Of a DNA stretch of 64,000 nucleotides, positions 25,592 to 34,486 are shown in pieces (within the stretch, counting starts at the first letter, position 1; the number at the start of each line of letters is the position of its first letter). The DNA lies in the NCBI RefSeq assembly GCF_051414055.1, contig NZ_JBLKNX010000009.1, forward strand, positions 1 through 64,000. The letters run 5' to 3'. The translations under genes were made by a program, and so were the position numbers. The notes below the pieces were generated by a model. The model worked only from the letters and a program-made list of their open reading frames with translations. It did not search any database and was not told the DNA's origin. The stretch is from Halosimplex halobium (lineage in GTDB: Archaea; Halobacteriota; Halobacteria; Halobacteriales; Haloarculaceae).

Positions 25592-28330
25592 ATGTTCGAG
25601 TCGGTACTCGGAGGCGGATCGACACGGGGACGGACTCTCCTGGTCGTCGCAGTGGTGTTGCTCGGGAGCACAGTCGCCGTCGGCGCGGCCGGGCTGGTCG
25701 CCGGGACCGACGACGGCGAGGACGCCCCGGGAGTACACGCCCAGGAGGTACAGGAGTCGCCCGACGCCTACCCACCGTCGGTGAACCTCTCGTCCGCGAA
25801 CGCGACCCTCCACGGTGAGGCGGCCAACGACACGGCCGGCTGGTCGGTCGCGTCGGCCGGGGACGTGAACGGCGACGGGATCGAGGACCTGATCGTCGGT
25901 GCCCCGCGCAACGCGTCGGCGGGACCGAACACCGGCGCGGCCTACATCGTCTACGGTCCGGTCGACGAGTCGTCGGTGAACCTCAGCCGGGCCGACGTGG
26001 TACTGCGCGGCGCCGACAACAACGACCTGGCGGGCTGGTCGGTCTCGACCGCCGGCGACGTGAACGGCGACGGCTACGCCGACGTGGTCGTCGGCGCGCC
26101 GTACAACGACAGCACCGCGCCCAACGCGGGCGCGGCCTACGTCGTCTACGGCAACGAGTCGATGCCGGCGACGATGAACCTCACCGACGCCGACGCGGTG
26201 CTGACCGGCGCCGGGGCCAACGCCCTCGCCGGCTACGACGTGTCGGCGCTCCGGGCGAACGCGAGTGACGGGAACCCGAGCGACGCTGACGACAGCGACG
26301 AGGCCGACGACGCTGATGACAGCGATGAGGCCGACGACGCTGACGACAGCGACGAGGCCGACGACGCTGACGACAGCGACGAGGCCGGCGCCGCGAACGC
26401 GAGCGCCGTCCTGGTCGGCGCGCCCGGTGTCGACACCGACGAGGGGAGCGACGCCGGCGCGGCCTACGTCGTCGACGGCGAGTCGATCGCCGACGCCGCC
26501 GACGAGGTGGAAGACGCTCCGGGCGAGGTGAACCTCTCCGACGCCGACGCGACGTTCGTCGGCGAGCGCGCGGGGAGCCGCGCCGGCTGGGCGGTCGCGC
26601 CGGCCGGTGATTTCGACGACGACGGCGCCGCCGACGTGGTCGTCGGCGCGCCGCGGTACAACGCCAGCGCCCCCGAGGACGCCGACGAGGAGTGGATCAA
26701 CCAGTCCGGGGCGGCCTACGTCGTGAACGGCTCCAGCGAGGGGGCGGTCTCGCTGTCGGACGCCACGGCCACCTTCGTCGGGGAGTCGGAGCGCGACCGG
26801 GCCGGCTACGCCGTCTCGACCGCGGGCGACGTGAACAACGACAGCGTCGCCGACCTCGTCGTCGGCGCGCCGTACAACGACTCGCGCAACCGCACGAACG
26901 CGGGCGCGGCCTACGTCGTCTACGGTGACGACGACTTCGCCGAGTCCGGCGACAGCGACGAGTCCGACGACAGCGGAGACGAGGCTGAAGACGGCGACGA
27001 GGCCCGCGAGTCGTCGCTCGCCGGGGCCGACGTTCGGCTGGCGGGCGCCGAACCGTTCGACCGGGCCGGCTGGTCGGTCGCCGACACCGGCGCCGACGGC
27101 GCCACCTGCGACGGCGTCGCGGACGTGCTGGTCGGCGCGCCGCTGAACGACTCGACCGCGCCGAACGCCGGGACCGCGTACCTGGTCGCCGGCGACGAGT
27201 CGCTCCCGGCGGAGGCGAACCTCTCCGACGCGTCGACGGCGTTCCTCGGCGCGGCCGACGGCGACCGCGCCGGCTACTCGGTCGGTGCCGGCGACTTCGA
27301 CGGCGACGGCTTCGCCGACGTGGTCGTCGGTGCCCCGTACAACGACTCGCTGAACCGCACGAACGCGGGCGCGGCCTACGTCGCTCTCAGCGGCTGCGAA
27401 GCCGTCGAGCCGACGGAGACGCCGACGCCGACCGAAACGCCGACGGAAACCCCGACGCCGACCGAAACGCCGACGGAAACCCCGACGCCGACCGAAACGC
27501 CGACGGCCACGCCGACCGAAACGGCAACGCCCACTGAGACGGCGACGGCGACGGAAACGGCTACCCCGACGCCGACCGAGACGCCGACGGCCACGCCCAC
27601 CGACACGTCGACGCCGACCCCCACCGCAACGCCGACCGAGGTGCCCGAAACGGGGACCCCGGACGGGACCGAGGTGCCACCGGGCACGGAGACGCCGGAT
27701 GACACCGAGACGCCGACCGCGACGCCCGGAACGGAGACCCCGACCGCGACTCCGACGGCGGCGCCGGGAACCGAGACGCCGACTGCCACGCCGGAGCCGG
27801 CCGAGGAGACGATCGACTTCGTCGCGTTCTGTTTCCCCTCGGACCAGACCGAGCGGCGGGTGATCATCTTCTCGGACGTGGCGGAGGTTGACGGCGAGCC
27901 GGTCGCGGCCGAGTACGACGAGGGCGGGAGCGGTCCCGCGCCGGTCTCGGTCGTCCACCAGGCCGGCGGCGCCCTCTACGAGGTCTCCGGCAGCCCTGGA
28001 GAGATCGAGGCCGGCCAGGGGACCGAAGTGACCGGCGAGCGCTCGGCGAGCGAGCCCTGCGCGGCGGGCCAGGCCGACCTCCGGTTCACGGCCGGTGAAC
28101 TCGACGACGGCGCCGCCAAGGCGTTCCCCGACAACGCCGACGTGGACACGCCGACGCCGACCGCGACCCCGACCGCGACGCCCGACGGCGGTGCGGGTAA
28201 CATGGCGGCCGGCGACGCCACCGCGCTGGAGACGATGTCCCGGTCGCCGCTGTTCCCCGTGCCCTTCTTCGCGATGATGGGCCTCTCGATGGTCGTCCTC
28301 GCGGGCAACAAGCTCCGGACGGGGGAGTGA
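25592..28330 (+). CDS. Secreted FG-GAP beta-propeller surface protein
   Basis: 912 aa. A short N-terminal signal or anchor (LLVVAVVLLGSTVAVGAAGL near 17-36) is followed by seven FG-GAP/integrin-alpha-type units, each with GW/Y-S-V, a DxNGDGxxD-like calcium loop, (V/I)VGAP and AAYVVYG. Seven units suggest a complete propeller. In unit 3 an Asp/Ala/Ser repeat expansion replaces the calcium loop. After about 605 come a long Thr/Pro/Glu linker (likely O-glycosylated), a globular domain with two Cys, another PT stretch, and a final membrane helix (LFPVPFFAMMGLSMVVLAG). The ATG at MFESVLGG was preferred to an upstream GTG/ATG. Confidence 0.87.
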   Translation: MFESVLGGGSTRGRTLLVVAVVLLGSTVAVGAAGLVAGTDDGEDAPGVHAQEVQESPDAYPPSVNLSSANATLHGEAANDTAGWSVASAGDVNGDGIEDLIVGAPRNASAGPNTGAAYIVYGPVDESSVNLSRADVVLRGADNNDLAGWSVSTAGDVNGDGYADVVVGAPYNDSTAPNAGAAYVVYGNESMPATMNLTDADAVLTGAGANALAGYDVSALRANASDGNPSDADDSDEADDADDSDEADDADDSDEADDADDSDEAGAANASAVLVGAPGVDTDEGSDAGAAYVVDGESIADAADEVEDAPGEVNLSDADATFVGERAGSRAGWAVAPAGDFDDDGAADVVVGAPRYNASAPEDADEEWINQSGAAYVVNGSSEGAVSLSDATATFVGESERDRAGYAVSTAGDVNNDSVADLVVGAPYNDSRNRTNAGAAYVVYGDDDFAESGDSDESDDSGDEAEDGDEARESSLAGADVRLAGAEPFDRAGWSVADTGADGATCDGVADVLVGAPLNDSTAPNAGTAYLVAGDESLPAEANLSDASTAFLGAADGDRAGYSVGAGDFDGDGFADVVVGAPYNDSLNRTNAGAAYVALSGCEAVEPTETPTPTETPTETPTPTETPTETPTPTETPTATPTETATPTETATATETATPTPTETPTATPTDTSTPTPTATPTEVPETGTPDGTEVPPGTETPDDTETPTATPGTETPTATPTAAPGTETPTATPEPAEETIDFVAFCFPSDQTERRVIIFSDVAEVDGEPVAAEYDEGGSGPAPVSVVHQAGGALYEVSGSPGEIEAGQGTEVTGERSASEPCAAGQADLRFTAGELDDGAAKAFPDNADVDTPTPTATPTATPDGGAGNMAAGDATALETMSRSPLFPVPFFAMMGLSMVVLAGNKLRTGE
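26282..26386 (+). repeat. 27-bp in-frame tandem repeat (DDADDSDEA)
   Basis: Four units: a 24-nt partial first copy (26282-26305) and three 27-nt copies, encoding DDADDSDEA. The second copy carries t for c in a few third positions and the others are nearly identical, as expected from recent slippage. The repeat keeps the reading frame and sits in propeller unit 3. Confidence 0.85.
27411..27801 (+). repeat. Low-complexity Thr/Pro/Glu-coding linker
   Basis: The stretch is built from short units such as acgccgaccgaaacgccg, encoding TPTETPTETPTPTE-like repeats. It gives an extended linker between the propeller and the C-terminal domain, of the kind seen near the anchors of haloarchaeal surface glycoproteins. 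Confidence 0.8.
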
Positions 28331-28459
28331 TCGGGCGGTAAGGGCCCGTTCCCCTCCGCCCCGCCACCGCGCTAGTTTCGTTCTCGCGAGACGCGTCCCG
28401 CGGACAGGAACGCGTGAGGCGCAACGGATTTCCCGCGTCGCTGCCGAGAGGGGAGCAAC

Positions 28460-30787
28460 GTGGACGAGACGATCCGCTGGCTGCAGGGCCGCCCGTACTA
28501 CGAGGGCCAGATCACCGAGCGGCGGACGACGCCCGGTCACGAGGCGACCTTCGGCGACGTGGAGCTGGACTCGCGGCTGGCGAGCGCGCTCGAATCGAAG
28601 GGGATCGACCGGCTGTACGACCACCAGGCGCGGGCCGTCTCGGCCGTTCGGGAGGGTGACAACGTCGTCCTCGCGACGCCGACCGCCAGCGGGAAGTCGG
28701 TCGGCTACACGGTCCCGGCCTTCGAGCGGGCGCTCGACGAGCGGGCGACGACCCTCTATATCGCCCCGCAGGTCGCGCTCATCAACGACCAGGAGGAGAC
28801 GCTCTCCGACCTCGCGCACGGCCTCGGCTTCGCCTCGGGCGTCTCCGTCGCGCAGTACACCGGCCGCCAGGACAGGACGGAGAAGGAAGATATCCGCGAC
28901 AGGCAGCCGACGGTCCTGCTGACGACGCCGGACATGCTCCACTACGGGATCATGCCCCACGGCCACCGGCTGTGGGACTGGTTCTTCGAGCGCCTGGAGA
29001 CCGTCGTGGTCGACGAGGTCCACGAGTACCGCGGCGTGTTCGGCAGCCACGTCTCGCTGGTCTTCCGCCGGCTGGCCCGGCTCTGCGAACGGTTCGACGC
29101 CGACCCCGACTGGGTCTGCTGCTCGGCGACGATCGGCAATCCGGTCGACCACGCCGCGACGGTCACGGGTCAGCCGCCCGACTCGTTCGAACTCGTCGAC
29201 GAGGACACGAGCGCGACGGGGCCGACCCACTGGCTGTTCTGGAACCCGCCGGAGTACGACGCGGGCGAGGGATTCGGGAGCGGCCGGCGGCGCTCGAACC
29301 ACGTCGAGACCAAGCGGCTGTTCGTCGACCTCGTGACGAAGGGCCACCAGACCGTCGTGTTCACGCAGTCGCGGCAGGTCGCGGAGCGCTACGCGACCGA
29401 CAGCGCGAGCGACCTGCGCGAGCGCGGCGAGCACGACATCGCGCGGTCGATCGAGGCCTACCAGGCCGCGCTCACCGACGAGCGCCGCGGCGAGATCGAG
29501 GACGGCCTCGACTCCGGGGAGGTCCGGGGGGTCTGGTCGACGAACGCGCTCGAACTCGGCGTCGACATCGGCGGCCTCGACGCGGTCCTGCTCGACGGCT
29601 ACCCCGGGACGCGGATGGCCGCGTTCCAGCAGGGCGGCCGCGCCGGCCGCGGGACCGACCCGTCGCTCGTCGCGATGGTCGCCGGCGAGGACCAGCTCGA
29701 CCAGTACCTGATGGCCCACCCGCGCGACTTCTTCGACGAGGAGCCCGAGGAAGCCATCTCCAACCCCGAGAACGAACACCTCCTGCCGGACCACGCGCTC
29801 GCGGCCGCCCGCGAGACGTGGCTGCGGCCCGACGACGACCGCCACTTCGGCGAGCCGTTCCCGGACGTGGTGGCTGCCCTCACCGAGAGCGGCGACCTCG
29901 ACCGCCGGAACACCGACGCGGGCCTGCGCTGGCTGTACTCGGGGGAGGGCAGCCCCCAGCACGAGATGAGCCTGCGGACCGTCGGGGACCGCGAGGTCCA
30001 GCTGCGCGACCGCCGCGACGGGGACCGGATCGCCGAGCTTCCCTTCGCCGACGCGCTCCGGGACGCCCACGAGGGCGCCGTCTACCACCACCAGGGCCAG
30101 GACTACGAGGTCGTGGACCTGGACCTGCGTGCGGACGTGGCGGAGTTGGCGCCGGTGCGCCCGGACTACTACACGCAGGTGCTCCACGACAAGACGATCA
30201 CTGTCGAGGACGACCGGCGCGAGCAGACGCTGCCCACCAACCCCGAGGTGACGGTCCGGTTCGCGGACGTGAGCATGCGCAAGCAGATCACGGGGTTCGA
30301 GCGCTACGACAGACAGAGCGGCGAGCCGATCGGTCGGGAGTCGCTGGACCTGCCCGAGACGACGCTGGAGACCGAGGCCGTCTACTTCACGGTCCCGGAC
30401 GCGGTCGAGACCGATATCCGGGTCGCGGGCGACGACCCCGACGCGTTCCCGGGGGCGATCCACGCCGCCGAACACGGGATGATATCGCTGTTCCCGCTGT
30501 CCTTTCTCTGCGACCGCCGGGACGTGGGCGGGCTCTCGACGCCGCTGCACCCGCACACCGACTGCGCGACGGTCTTCGTCTACGACGGCTACCCCGGCGG
30601 CGTCGGGCTGACCGAGCGGGCCTACGAGACGGTCGTCGACCTGCTGGAGCGGACGCTGGGGATGCTCCGGGACTGCCCCTGCGACTCCGGCTGTCCGGCC
30701 TGCGTCCAGTCGCCCCACTGCGGCAACGCCAACGACCCGCTGGAGAAGGACCTGGCCGCCGACCTGCTCGCCGCGCTCGTCGACTAG
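28460..30787 (+). CDS. Superfamily 2 helicase of the MrfA/YprA type (DUF1998)
   Basis: 775 aa. SF2 helicase core with motif I TPTASGKSVGY (about 72-82), motif II DEVHEYRG, SATIGNP (motif III) and TNALELGVDIGGLDAVLLDGYPG plus QQGGRAGRG (motifs V and VI). The C-terminal ~300 residues match the DUF1998 region with a four-Cys zinc cluster, CPCDSGCPACVQS then CGN. Bacillus MrfA of this type is a 3'-5' DNA helicase for repair of mitomycin damage, so a DNA repair role is likely. It starts with GTG (VDETIRWLQGRPYYEGQ). Single gene with its own weak upstream box. Confidence 0.88.
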   Translation: MDETIRWLQGRPYYEGQITERRTTPGHEATFGDVELDSRLASALESKGIDRLYDHQARAVSAVREGDNVVLATPTASGKSVGYTVPAFERALDERATTLYIAPQVALINDQEETLSDLAHGLGFASGVSVAQYTGRQDRTEKEDIRDRQPTVLLTTPDMLHYGIMPHGHRLWDWFFERLETVVVDEVHEYRGVFGSHVSLVFRRLARLCERFDADPDWVCCSATIGNPVDHAATVTGQPPDSFELVDEDTSATGPTHWLFWNPPEYDAGEGFGSGRRRSNHVETKRLFVDLVTKGHQTVVFTQSRQVAERYATDSASDLRERGEHDIARSIEAYQAALTDERRGEIEDGLDSGEVRGVWSTNALELGVDIGGLDAVLLDGYPGTRMAAFQQGGRAGRGTDPSLVAMVAGEDQLDQYLMAHPRDFFDEEPEEAISNPENEHLLPDHALAAARETWLRPDDDRHFGEPFPDVVAALTESGDLDRRNTDAGLRWLYSGEGSPQHEMSLRTVGDREVQLRDRRDGDRIAELPFADALRDAHEGAVYHHQGQDYEVVDLDLRADVAELAPVRPDYYTQVLHDKTITVEDDRREQTLPTNPEVTVRFADVSMRKQITGFERYDRQSGEPIGRESLDLPETTLETEAVYFTVPDAVETDIRVAGDDPDAFPGAIHAAEHGMISLFPLSFLCDRRDVGGLSTPLHPHTDCATVFVYDGYPGGVGLTERAYETVVDLLERTLGMLRDCPCDSGCPACVQSPHCGNANDPLEKDLAADLLAALVD

Positions 30788-31148
30788 CGGTCGCCGGCTG
30801 TCTCCGTTGTCCCGGTCCCCGTCTCTGTCCACCGGGTCGCCGGTCTCCCTTCGACGGATAGTCGTTCCCGACGTCGAGCCGCTGTCGAAACGGTCCCAGA
30901 TCTGATTGTTTCGAGTGTTTCGAGCGTACGGTCGTCTGTTTCGACTGTTTCGGTCCGTTCGACAGGACCGGCCCAGGCAGCCTGTGTGCGGCGGTTTCGG
31001 TGGAACTGGCGCGACGGAACGGTGGTAAACCGTGGCAACCGACGGGACGTGTTTGCGGTTCTTTGGCACTGTCGGCCGTTCGAAGGGACACGGGGCGAGG
31101 TGGACCACCGGCGTCGGCGGCGCCGGCCCGGATCCCCCGTCACGAATC
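30788..31148. other. Intergenic region with four tgtttcga boxes
   Basis: No coding frame is convincing over 361 bp. tgtttcga occurs at 30907-30914, 30916-30923 and 30937-30944, with tgtttcgg at 30946-30953. These form two pairs with a 9-bp step and 30 bp between pairs, about 200-240 nt upstream of the following regulator-like gene. They may be clustered binding sites or a slippage product. Confidence 0.5.
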
Positions 31149-31664
31149 ATGTCACACATGCACACGCGCACGGGAGCGACACGGGACAGCAGGCGGGTCG
31201 ACTCGACGGGCATCCGGACCATGCACGACATCTTCTCGGACTGGGAGCGGCGAGCGATCCTCTATCACCTGCAGTCGGCCGGCGGCCGGTCGTCGGTGGA
31301 GGTTCTCGCGGCCCACCTCGTGGGGTGGTGGCGGGGCCGCGAGGAACCGGCCGCGGCCGACGGGGAGCTCGTCGACCGCGTCCGTCGGCGTCTCGGGTGC
31401 GCGCACCTCTCGAAGCTCGACGACTTCGGCGTCCTCGCGTACGAACCGCGCTCGGGGACCGTTCGGCTCTCCGAGGAGATGAAACTCTCCGTCAGCGAGC
31501 CGTGGACGGACCGCAGCGGGCGCGACTCCGCGGGCCGGGTGCTCGCCGATGTCACCGACGACCCCGCGTCCGACTCGGAGACGGGAGCGGGGACGGGGGA
31601 GGGGGTCGACGGCCCGTCCGGCGGCGACGCGGACGCCGCGACCGGGGGCGGGCGGCTCTCCTAA
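31149..31664 (+). CDS. DUF7344-like winged-helix protein
   Basis: 171 aa. The core (about 25-125) reads MHDIFSDWERRAILYHLQ, then a helical EVLAAHLVGWW, a long acidic stretch, LGCAHLSKLDDFGVLAYEP and RSGTVRLSEE. That layout matches the haloarchaeal DUF7344 domain, a winged-helix-like unit found in many small putative regulators. The N-terminus before MHDIF is basic and disordered and the C-terminus is Gly/Asp-rich. ATG 31149 was taken; an internal ATG at MHDIF (31221) would give the bare domain. DNA binding is inferred from fold only. Confidence 0.72.
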   Translation: MSHMHTRTGATRDSRRVDSTGIRTMHDIFSDWERRAILYHLQSAGGRSSVEVLAAHLVGWWRGREEPAAADGELVDRVRRRLGCAHLSKLDDFGVLAYEPRSGTVRLSEEMKLSVSEPWTDRSGRDSAGRVLADVTDDPASDSETGAGTGEGVDGPSGGDADAATGGGRLS

Positions 31665-31748
31665 CGACGGCTTACCGGCGCGGCCGGCCGGGCGGGCGTC
31701 CGGAAAGCGACGCCTGTCCGCGGAAGGGTGACCATACCCTTGAGACGG

Positions 31749-31770
31749 GGGCGTAAGGTTCCTAACGCCC
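31749..31770. promoter_or_regulatory. 22-bp near-palindrome upstream of the membrane winged-helix gene
   Basis: gggcgtaagg-tt-cctaacgccc is an inverted repeat with one mismatch. It ends about 90 nt before the start of the calcium-repeat membrane protein gene. Its size fits a dimeric winged-helix operator, so autoregulation by the downstream protein is a testable guess. Confidence 0.45.
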
Positions 31771-31859
31771 GAAACCATACAGATAGCACTCCCGCCCGCA
31801 CGTGCGCGGGACGCGGGAGCGGCCGGCCACGGCGGCGACGGCACACGATCCACGACTCC

Positions 31860-33530
31860 ATGGTACGGAACGTCCACGTCTGGGCCCTCGCGGTGCTCTT
31901 ACTGGCCGGTACCGCGACACCGCTCGCCCCGGTGGCCTCCGAGACGCCAGTCGGTGCCTCACAGGCGGACGCGCGGATCACGGAGACAACGTACGAGGGC
32001 GACGGCTCCGTCGACGCCCTCGGCGACGACCTCACGCTCTGGCAGTCCGGGGCGCACCGCTTCGCCGTCAGGGTCGAGAGCGAGCGCGGCCTCGACGGCG
32101 GGTCGGCATGCGTCGCCGTCGCGAGCGACGACCGCCGGCTGGGCTGCCAGTCCGTCTCGGTGGCGGCCGGCGACAACCGGACCGTCACCGTCGGCGCGGG
32201 CTCGTGGCCGGCCAACCGCACCGGCGAGCAGCGGCTCCGCGTCTCGGTGACGGCACCCAACGCGTCGACCCCGCTCGACACCGAGACCTACCCGGTCACC
32301 GTCATCACGCGGGGCGGCGACCTCGACGACGACGGCCTGACCAACGAGCGGGAGGCGTCGCTGGGCACCTCGCTCCGGTCGAACGACACGGACGACGACG
32401 GGCTCGACGACGGCGCCGAGGTCGAGACCTACGAGACCTCGCCGACGAACCCCGATACCGACGACGACGGGCTGGAGGACGGCGCCGAGGTCGAGCGCTA
32501 CCAGACCGACCCGACGAAGGTCGACACGGACGACGACGGCCTCGCCGACCAGCGCGAACTCGAACTCGGGACCAACCCGAACAAGGCCGACACGGACGGC
32601 GACGGCGTCGGCGACGGCCAGGAGGTCAACACCTACGAGACCGACCCGACCGACCCCGACAGCGACGGGGACGGCCTCGACGACGGCGCCGAGATCAACG
32701 AGTACGAGACGAACCCGCTGGAGAACGACACGGACGGGGACGGGCTCGACGACAACCTCGAGGTCAACACCTACGAGACCGACCCCAACCAGGTCGACAC
32801 CGACGAGGACGGGCTGGAGGACGGCGCCGAGGTCGACCGCTACGAGACGGACCCGACCGACCCCGACACCGACGACGACGGGCTCGACGACGGCGCCGAG
32901 GTCCACACCTACGACACCAACCCGACCAACCCCGACACGGACGGCGACGGCCTCGAGGACGGTCCGGAGGTCCACCGCTACGGGACGGACCCGACCGACC
33001 CCGACACGGACGACGACGGCGTCCCCGACCCCAGGGAGGTCAGCACCGTGGGCGACCGGCTGTCGCTCGCGCTCGCCGGCCTGGTCGGCGTGACCGTCGC
33101 CGGGATCGCGGTGGTCGCCCTGCTGGCGTGGTCCGGCCGCGCGCCGCTCGCGCGGCTCCGCCGGGTGTTCGGAACCGGCGCTTCGGGGGACGAATCCGGT
33201 GATTCCGGCGGACCCGAAGCACCGGGCGCGGCCGCCGTCTCCGGCGACGGGGCCGGGACGACCGAGGAGCCGTCGGTCGCCGACGAGGAGGTGCCGACCG
33301 AGTTCCTCTCCGACGAGGAGGTCGTGTTCACGCTGCTCGACGACCACGACGGGCGCATGCGCCAGGCCGACCTCGTCGAGGAGACCGACTGGTCGAAGTC
33401 GAAGGTCAGTCGCGTCCTCTCGGCGATGGAAGAGGAGGACAGCATCGTCAAGGTCGACGTCGGCCGGGGCAACGTCGTCATGCGCCCCGAGGACCTCCCG
33501 CCCGGCGCCGAATCCGCCTTCGAGGAGTGA
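31860..33530 (+). CDS. Membrane protein with TSP3 calcium repeats and cytoplasmic winged helix
   Basis: 556 aa. A signal peptide (about 1-28, VHVWALAVLLLAGTATPLAP) leads to a beta-rich extracellular domain. Then come about 11 thrombospondin type-3-like calcium motifs (DTDDDGLDD, DTDGDGLED, period ~23 residues) joined by YETDPTNP turns, and one membrane helix (LSLALAGLVGVTVAGIAVVALLAW near 401-424). The cytoplasmic end has an acidic linker and a winged-helix domain (EEVVFTLLDDHDGRMRQADL, WSKSKVSRVLSAMEEE), the DUF7343 type by memory. This is the build of a one-component membrane transcription factor sensing calcium, a ligand or stretch. The ATG at MVRNVHVW was chosen because it starts the signal peptide. 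Confidence 0.85.
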   Translation: MVRNVHVWALAVLLLAGTATPLAPVASETPVGASQADARITETTYEGDGSVDALGDDLTLWQSGAHRFAVRVESERGLDGGSACVAVASDDRRLGCQSVSVAAGDNRTVTVGAGSWPANRTGEQRLRVSVTAPNASTPLDTETYPVTVITRGGDLDDDGLTNEREASLGTSLRSNDTDDDGLDDGAEVETYETSPTNPDTDDDGLEDGAEVERYQTDPTKVDTDDDGLADQRELELGTNPNKADTDGDGVGDGQEVNTYETDPTDPDSDGDGLDDGAEINEYETNPLENDTDGDGLDDNLEVNTYETDPNQVDTDEDGLEDGAEVDRYETDPTDPDTDDDGLDDGAEVHTYDTNPTNPDTDGDGLEDGPEVHRYGTDPTDPDTDDDGVPDPREVSTVGDRLSLALAGLVGVTVAGIAVVALLAWSGRAPLARLRRVFGTGASGDESGDSGGPEAPGAAAVSGDGAGTTEEPSVADEEVPTEFLSDEEVVFTLLDDHDGRMRQADLVEETDWSKSKVSRVLSAMEEEDSIVKVDVGRGNVVMRPEDLPPGAESAFEE

Positions 33531-34085
33531 GGGCCGAGTCACTCCGTCCCGACCGAAATTCTCCGCGCCCCTGCCGGAACTGACGTTCAGTGCAGATGGC
33601 AGCTGTTGCGGTGCGGTCGGCGTGCGCTGTCGCGAGTCTCGTCTCGTGACAGCGTCGCGCGAGGGATGAGCATCGCAGGCCGCAGGCCGAGAAGCGCAAT
33701 CGGCTGGGGAGGTATGTGGCTGTCTGCGGTGCTGTGCGGGTTGGTTGCGGTGCCGTGCGGTACTGTGCGGGGCGGTCCCTGGCGGACTGAAAGGGCGAGG
33801 CGCGCTCGCGTGCAGTTCAGTCGCCTGAGCGACCCCTACCCGAAGCGGTCTCCGGCCGCGAGGGTATGTCGCTCAGCGACCGCGAGCGCGCCGAGGGCTT
33901 TCATCGCCTGCTGTCCTCTGCGGTAGTGTCTCCTGCTAGCGAGCCGGCGAGGGCGTTCAACACCCGTCGTCGCCGCTGGCTCACCCACACCATCCCGATG
34001 GAAACAACCGACACGCTTCCACGCGAGACCGAACGCCGTCCTGTGCCGGCCGAGCTATTTCACCCGTCCGCGAGAACCGACGGGC
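33531..34085. other. 555-bp intergenic region with repeats
   Basis: No gene is supported. It holds an inverted repeat (gctgtcgcgag/ctcgtgacagc, near 33627-33654), a run of gtgcggt/tgtgcgg near-repeats (33720-33780), and the 71-bp dispersed repeat listed separately. ctattt at 34055-34060 is placed as the promoter of the small membrane gene that follows. Confidence 0.5.
33874..33944 (+). repeat. Dispersed 71-bp repeat, copy A
   Basis: By hand alignment about 56 of 71 positions match the reverse complement of 42222-42292. The best-kept block is ccgcgagcgcgccgag, followed by tttcatc, tgctgtc and tctgcggt; both copies end in gctagcgagc. Frames through it read RERAEGFHRLLSS, a string I recall from many spurious haloarchaeal ORFs, which suggests a widespread non-coding repeat. 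Confidence 0.6.
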
Positions 34086-34466
34086 ATGCACGCTCGCACG
34101 CTCGCGGCGGCCGCCGTGGCCGGGCTGGCGGTCTTCCTCGCGGTCGGGGTCGCGGTCACCGAGGTCGCGCTCCGGTGGGTCGAGTTCTCGCTGTTCGTGG
34201 GGACCCCGATCGGGTTCGTTGCGGGCGCGACCGCCGCCGCGCTGGTCGTCGCCGGGAGCGGCGCGGACGCCTCCGCCCGCCAGCGCCGCGTCGCGGTCGC
34301 CGTCGGCGCGTTCGGCGCCGCCTTCCTCGTCGTGCTCGCCGTCGCGGTCGGGGTGTTCTCGCTCCCGCCCTCCCGGGCGCTCACGCTGGCGACGCTCGTC
34401 GCCGTCCTCACCGCGGCCGGGACGAACGCCCTGAAACTCGTCGAGACCGACTCGCTGACGAAGTGA
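34086..34466 (+). CDS. Small four-helix membrane protein, unknown
   Basis: 126 aa, almost entirely hydrophobic with four predicted helices (LAAAAVAGLAVFLAVGVAV near 6-24, the 36-57 segment, VAVAVGAFGAAFLVVLAV near 69-86, LTLATLVAVLTAAGTNAL near 99-116) separated by short polar turns (ADASARQRR). Leaderless start 28 nt after ctattt. No family motif recognised. Convergent with the cyclo-ligase gene. Confidence 0.65.
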   Translation: MHARTLAAAAVAGLAVFLAVGVAVTEVALRWVEFSLFVGTPIGFVAGATAAALVVAGSGADASARQRRVAVAVGAFGAAFLVVLAVAVGVFSLPPSRALTLATLVAVLTAAGTNALKLVETDSLTK

Positions 34467-34486
34467 CCGGAACCCGAAGGGGACGG

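Noticed and set aside
26282..26386. Possible CRISPR-like or origin repeat from 27-bp units
   Set aside because: Units are contiguous and encode an acidic peptide inside a propeller protein.
25382..31231. A 1949-codon open frame on the reverse strand across the FG-GAP and helicase genes
   Set aside because: It is a mirror of GC-rich codon use; composition is Arg/Val/Gly-rich with no motif, and the forward strand carries two clear genes over the same DNA.
33606..33960. Short forward frames in the 555-bp gap
   Set aside because: They run through low-complexity and dispersed-repeat DNA, and have no promoter or family resemblance.
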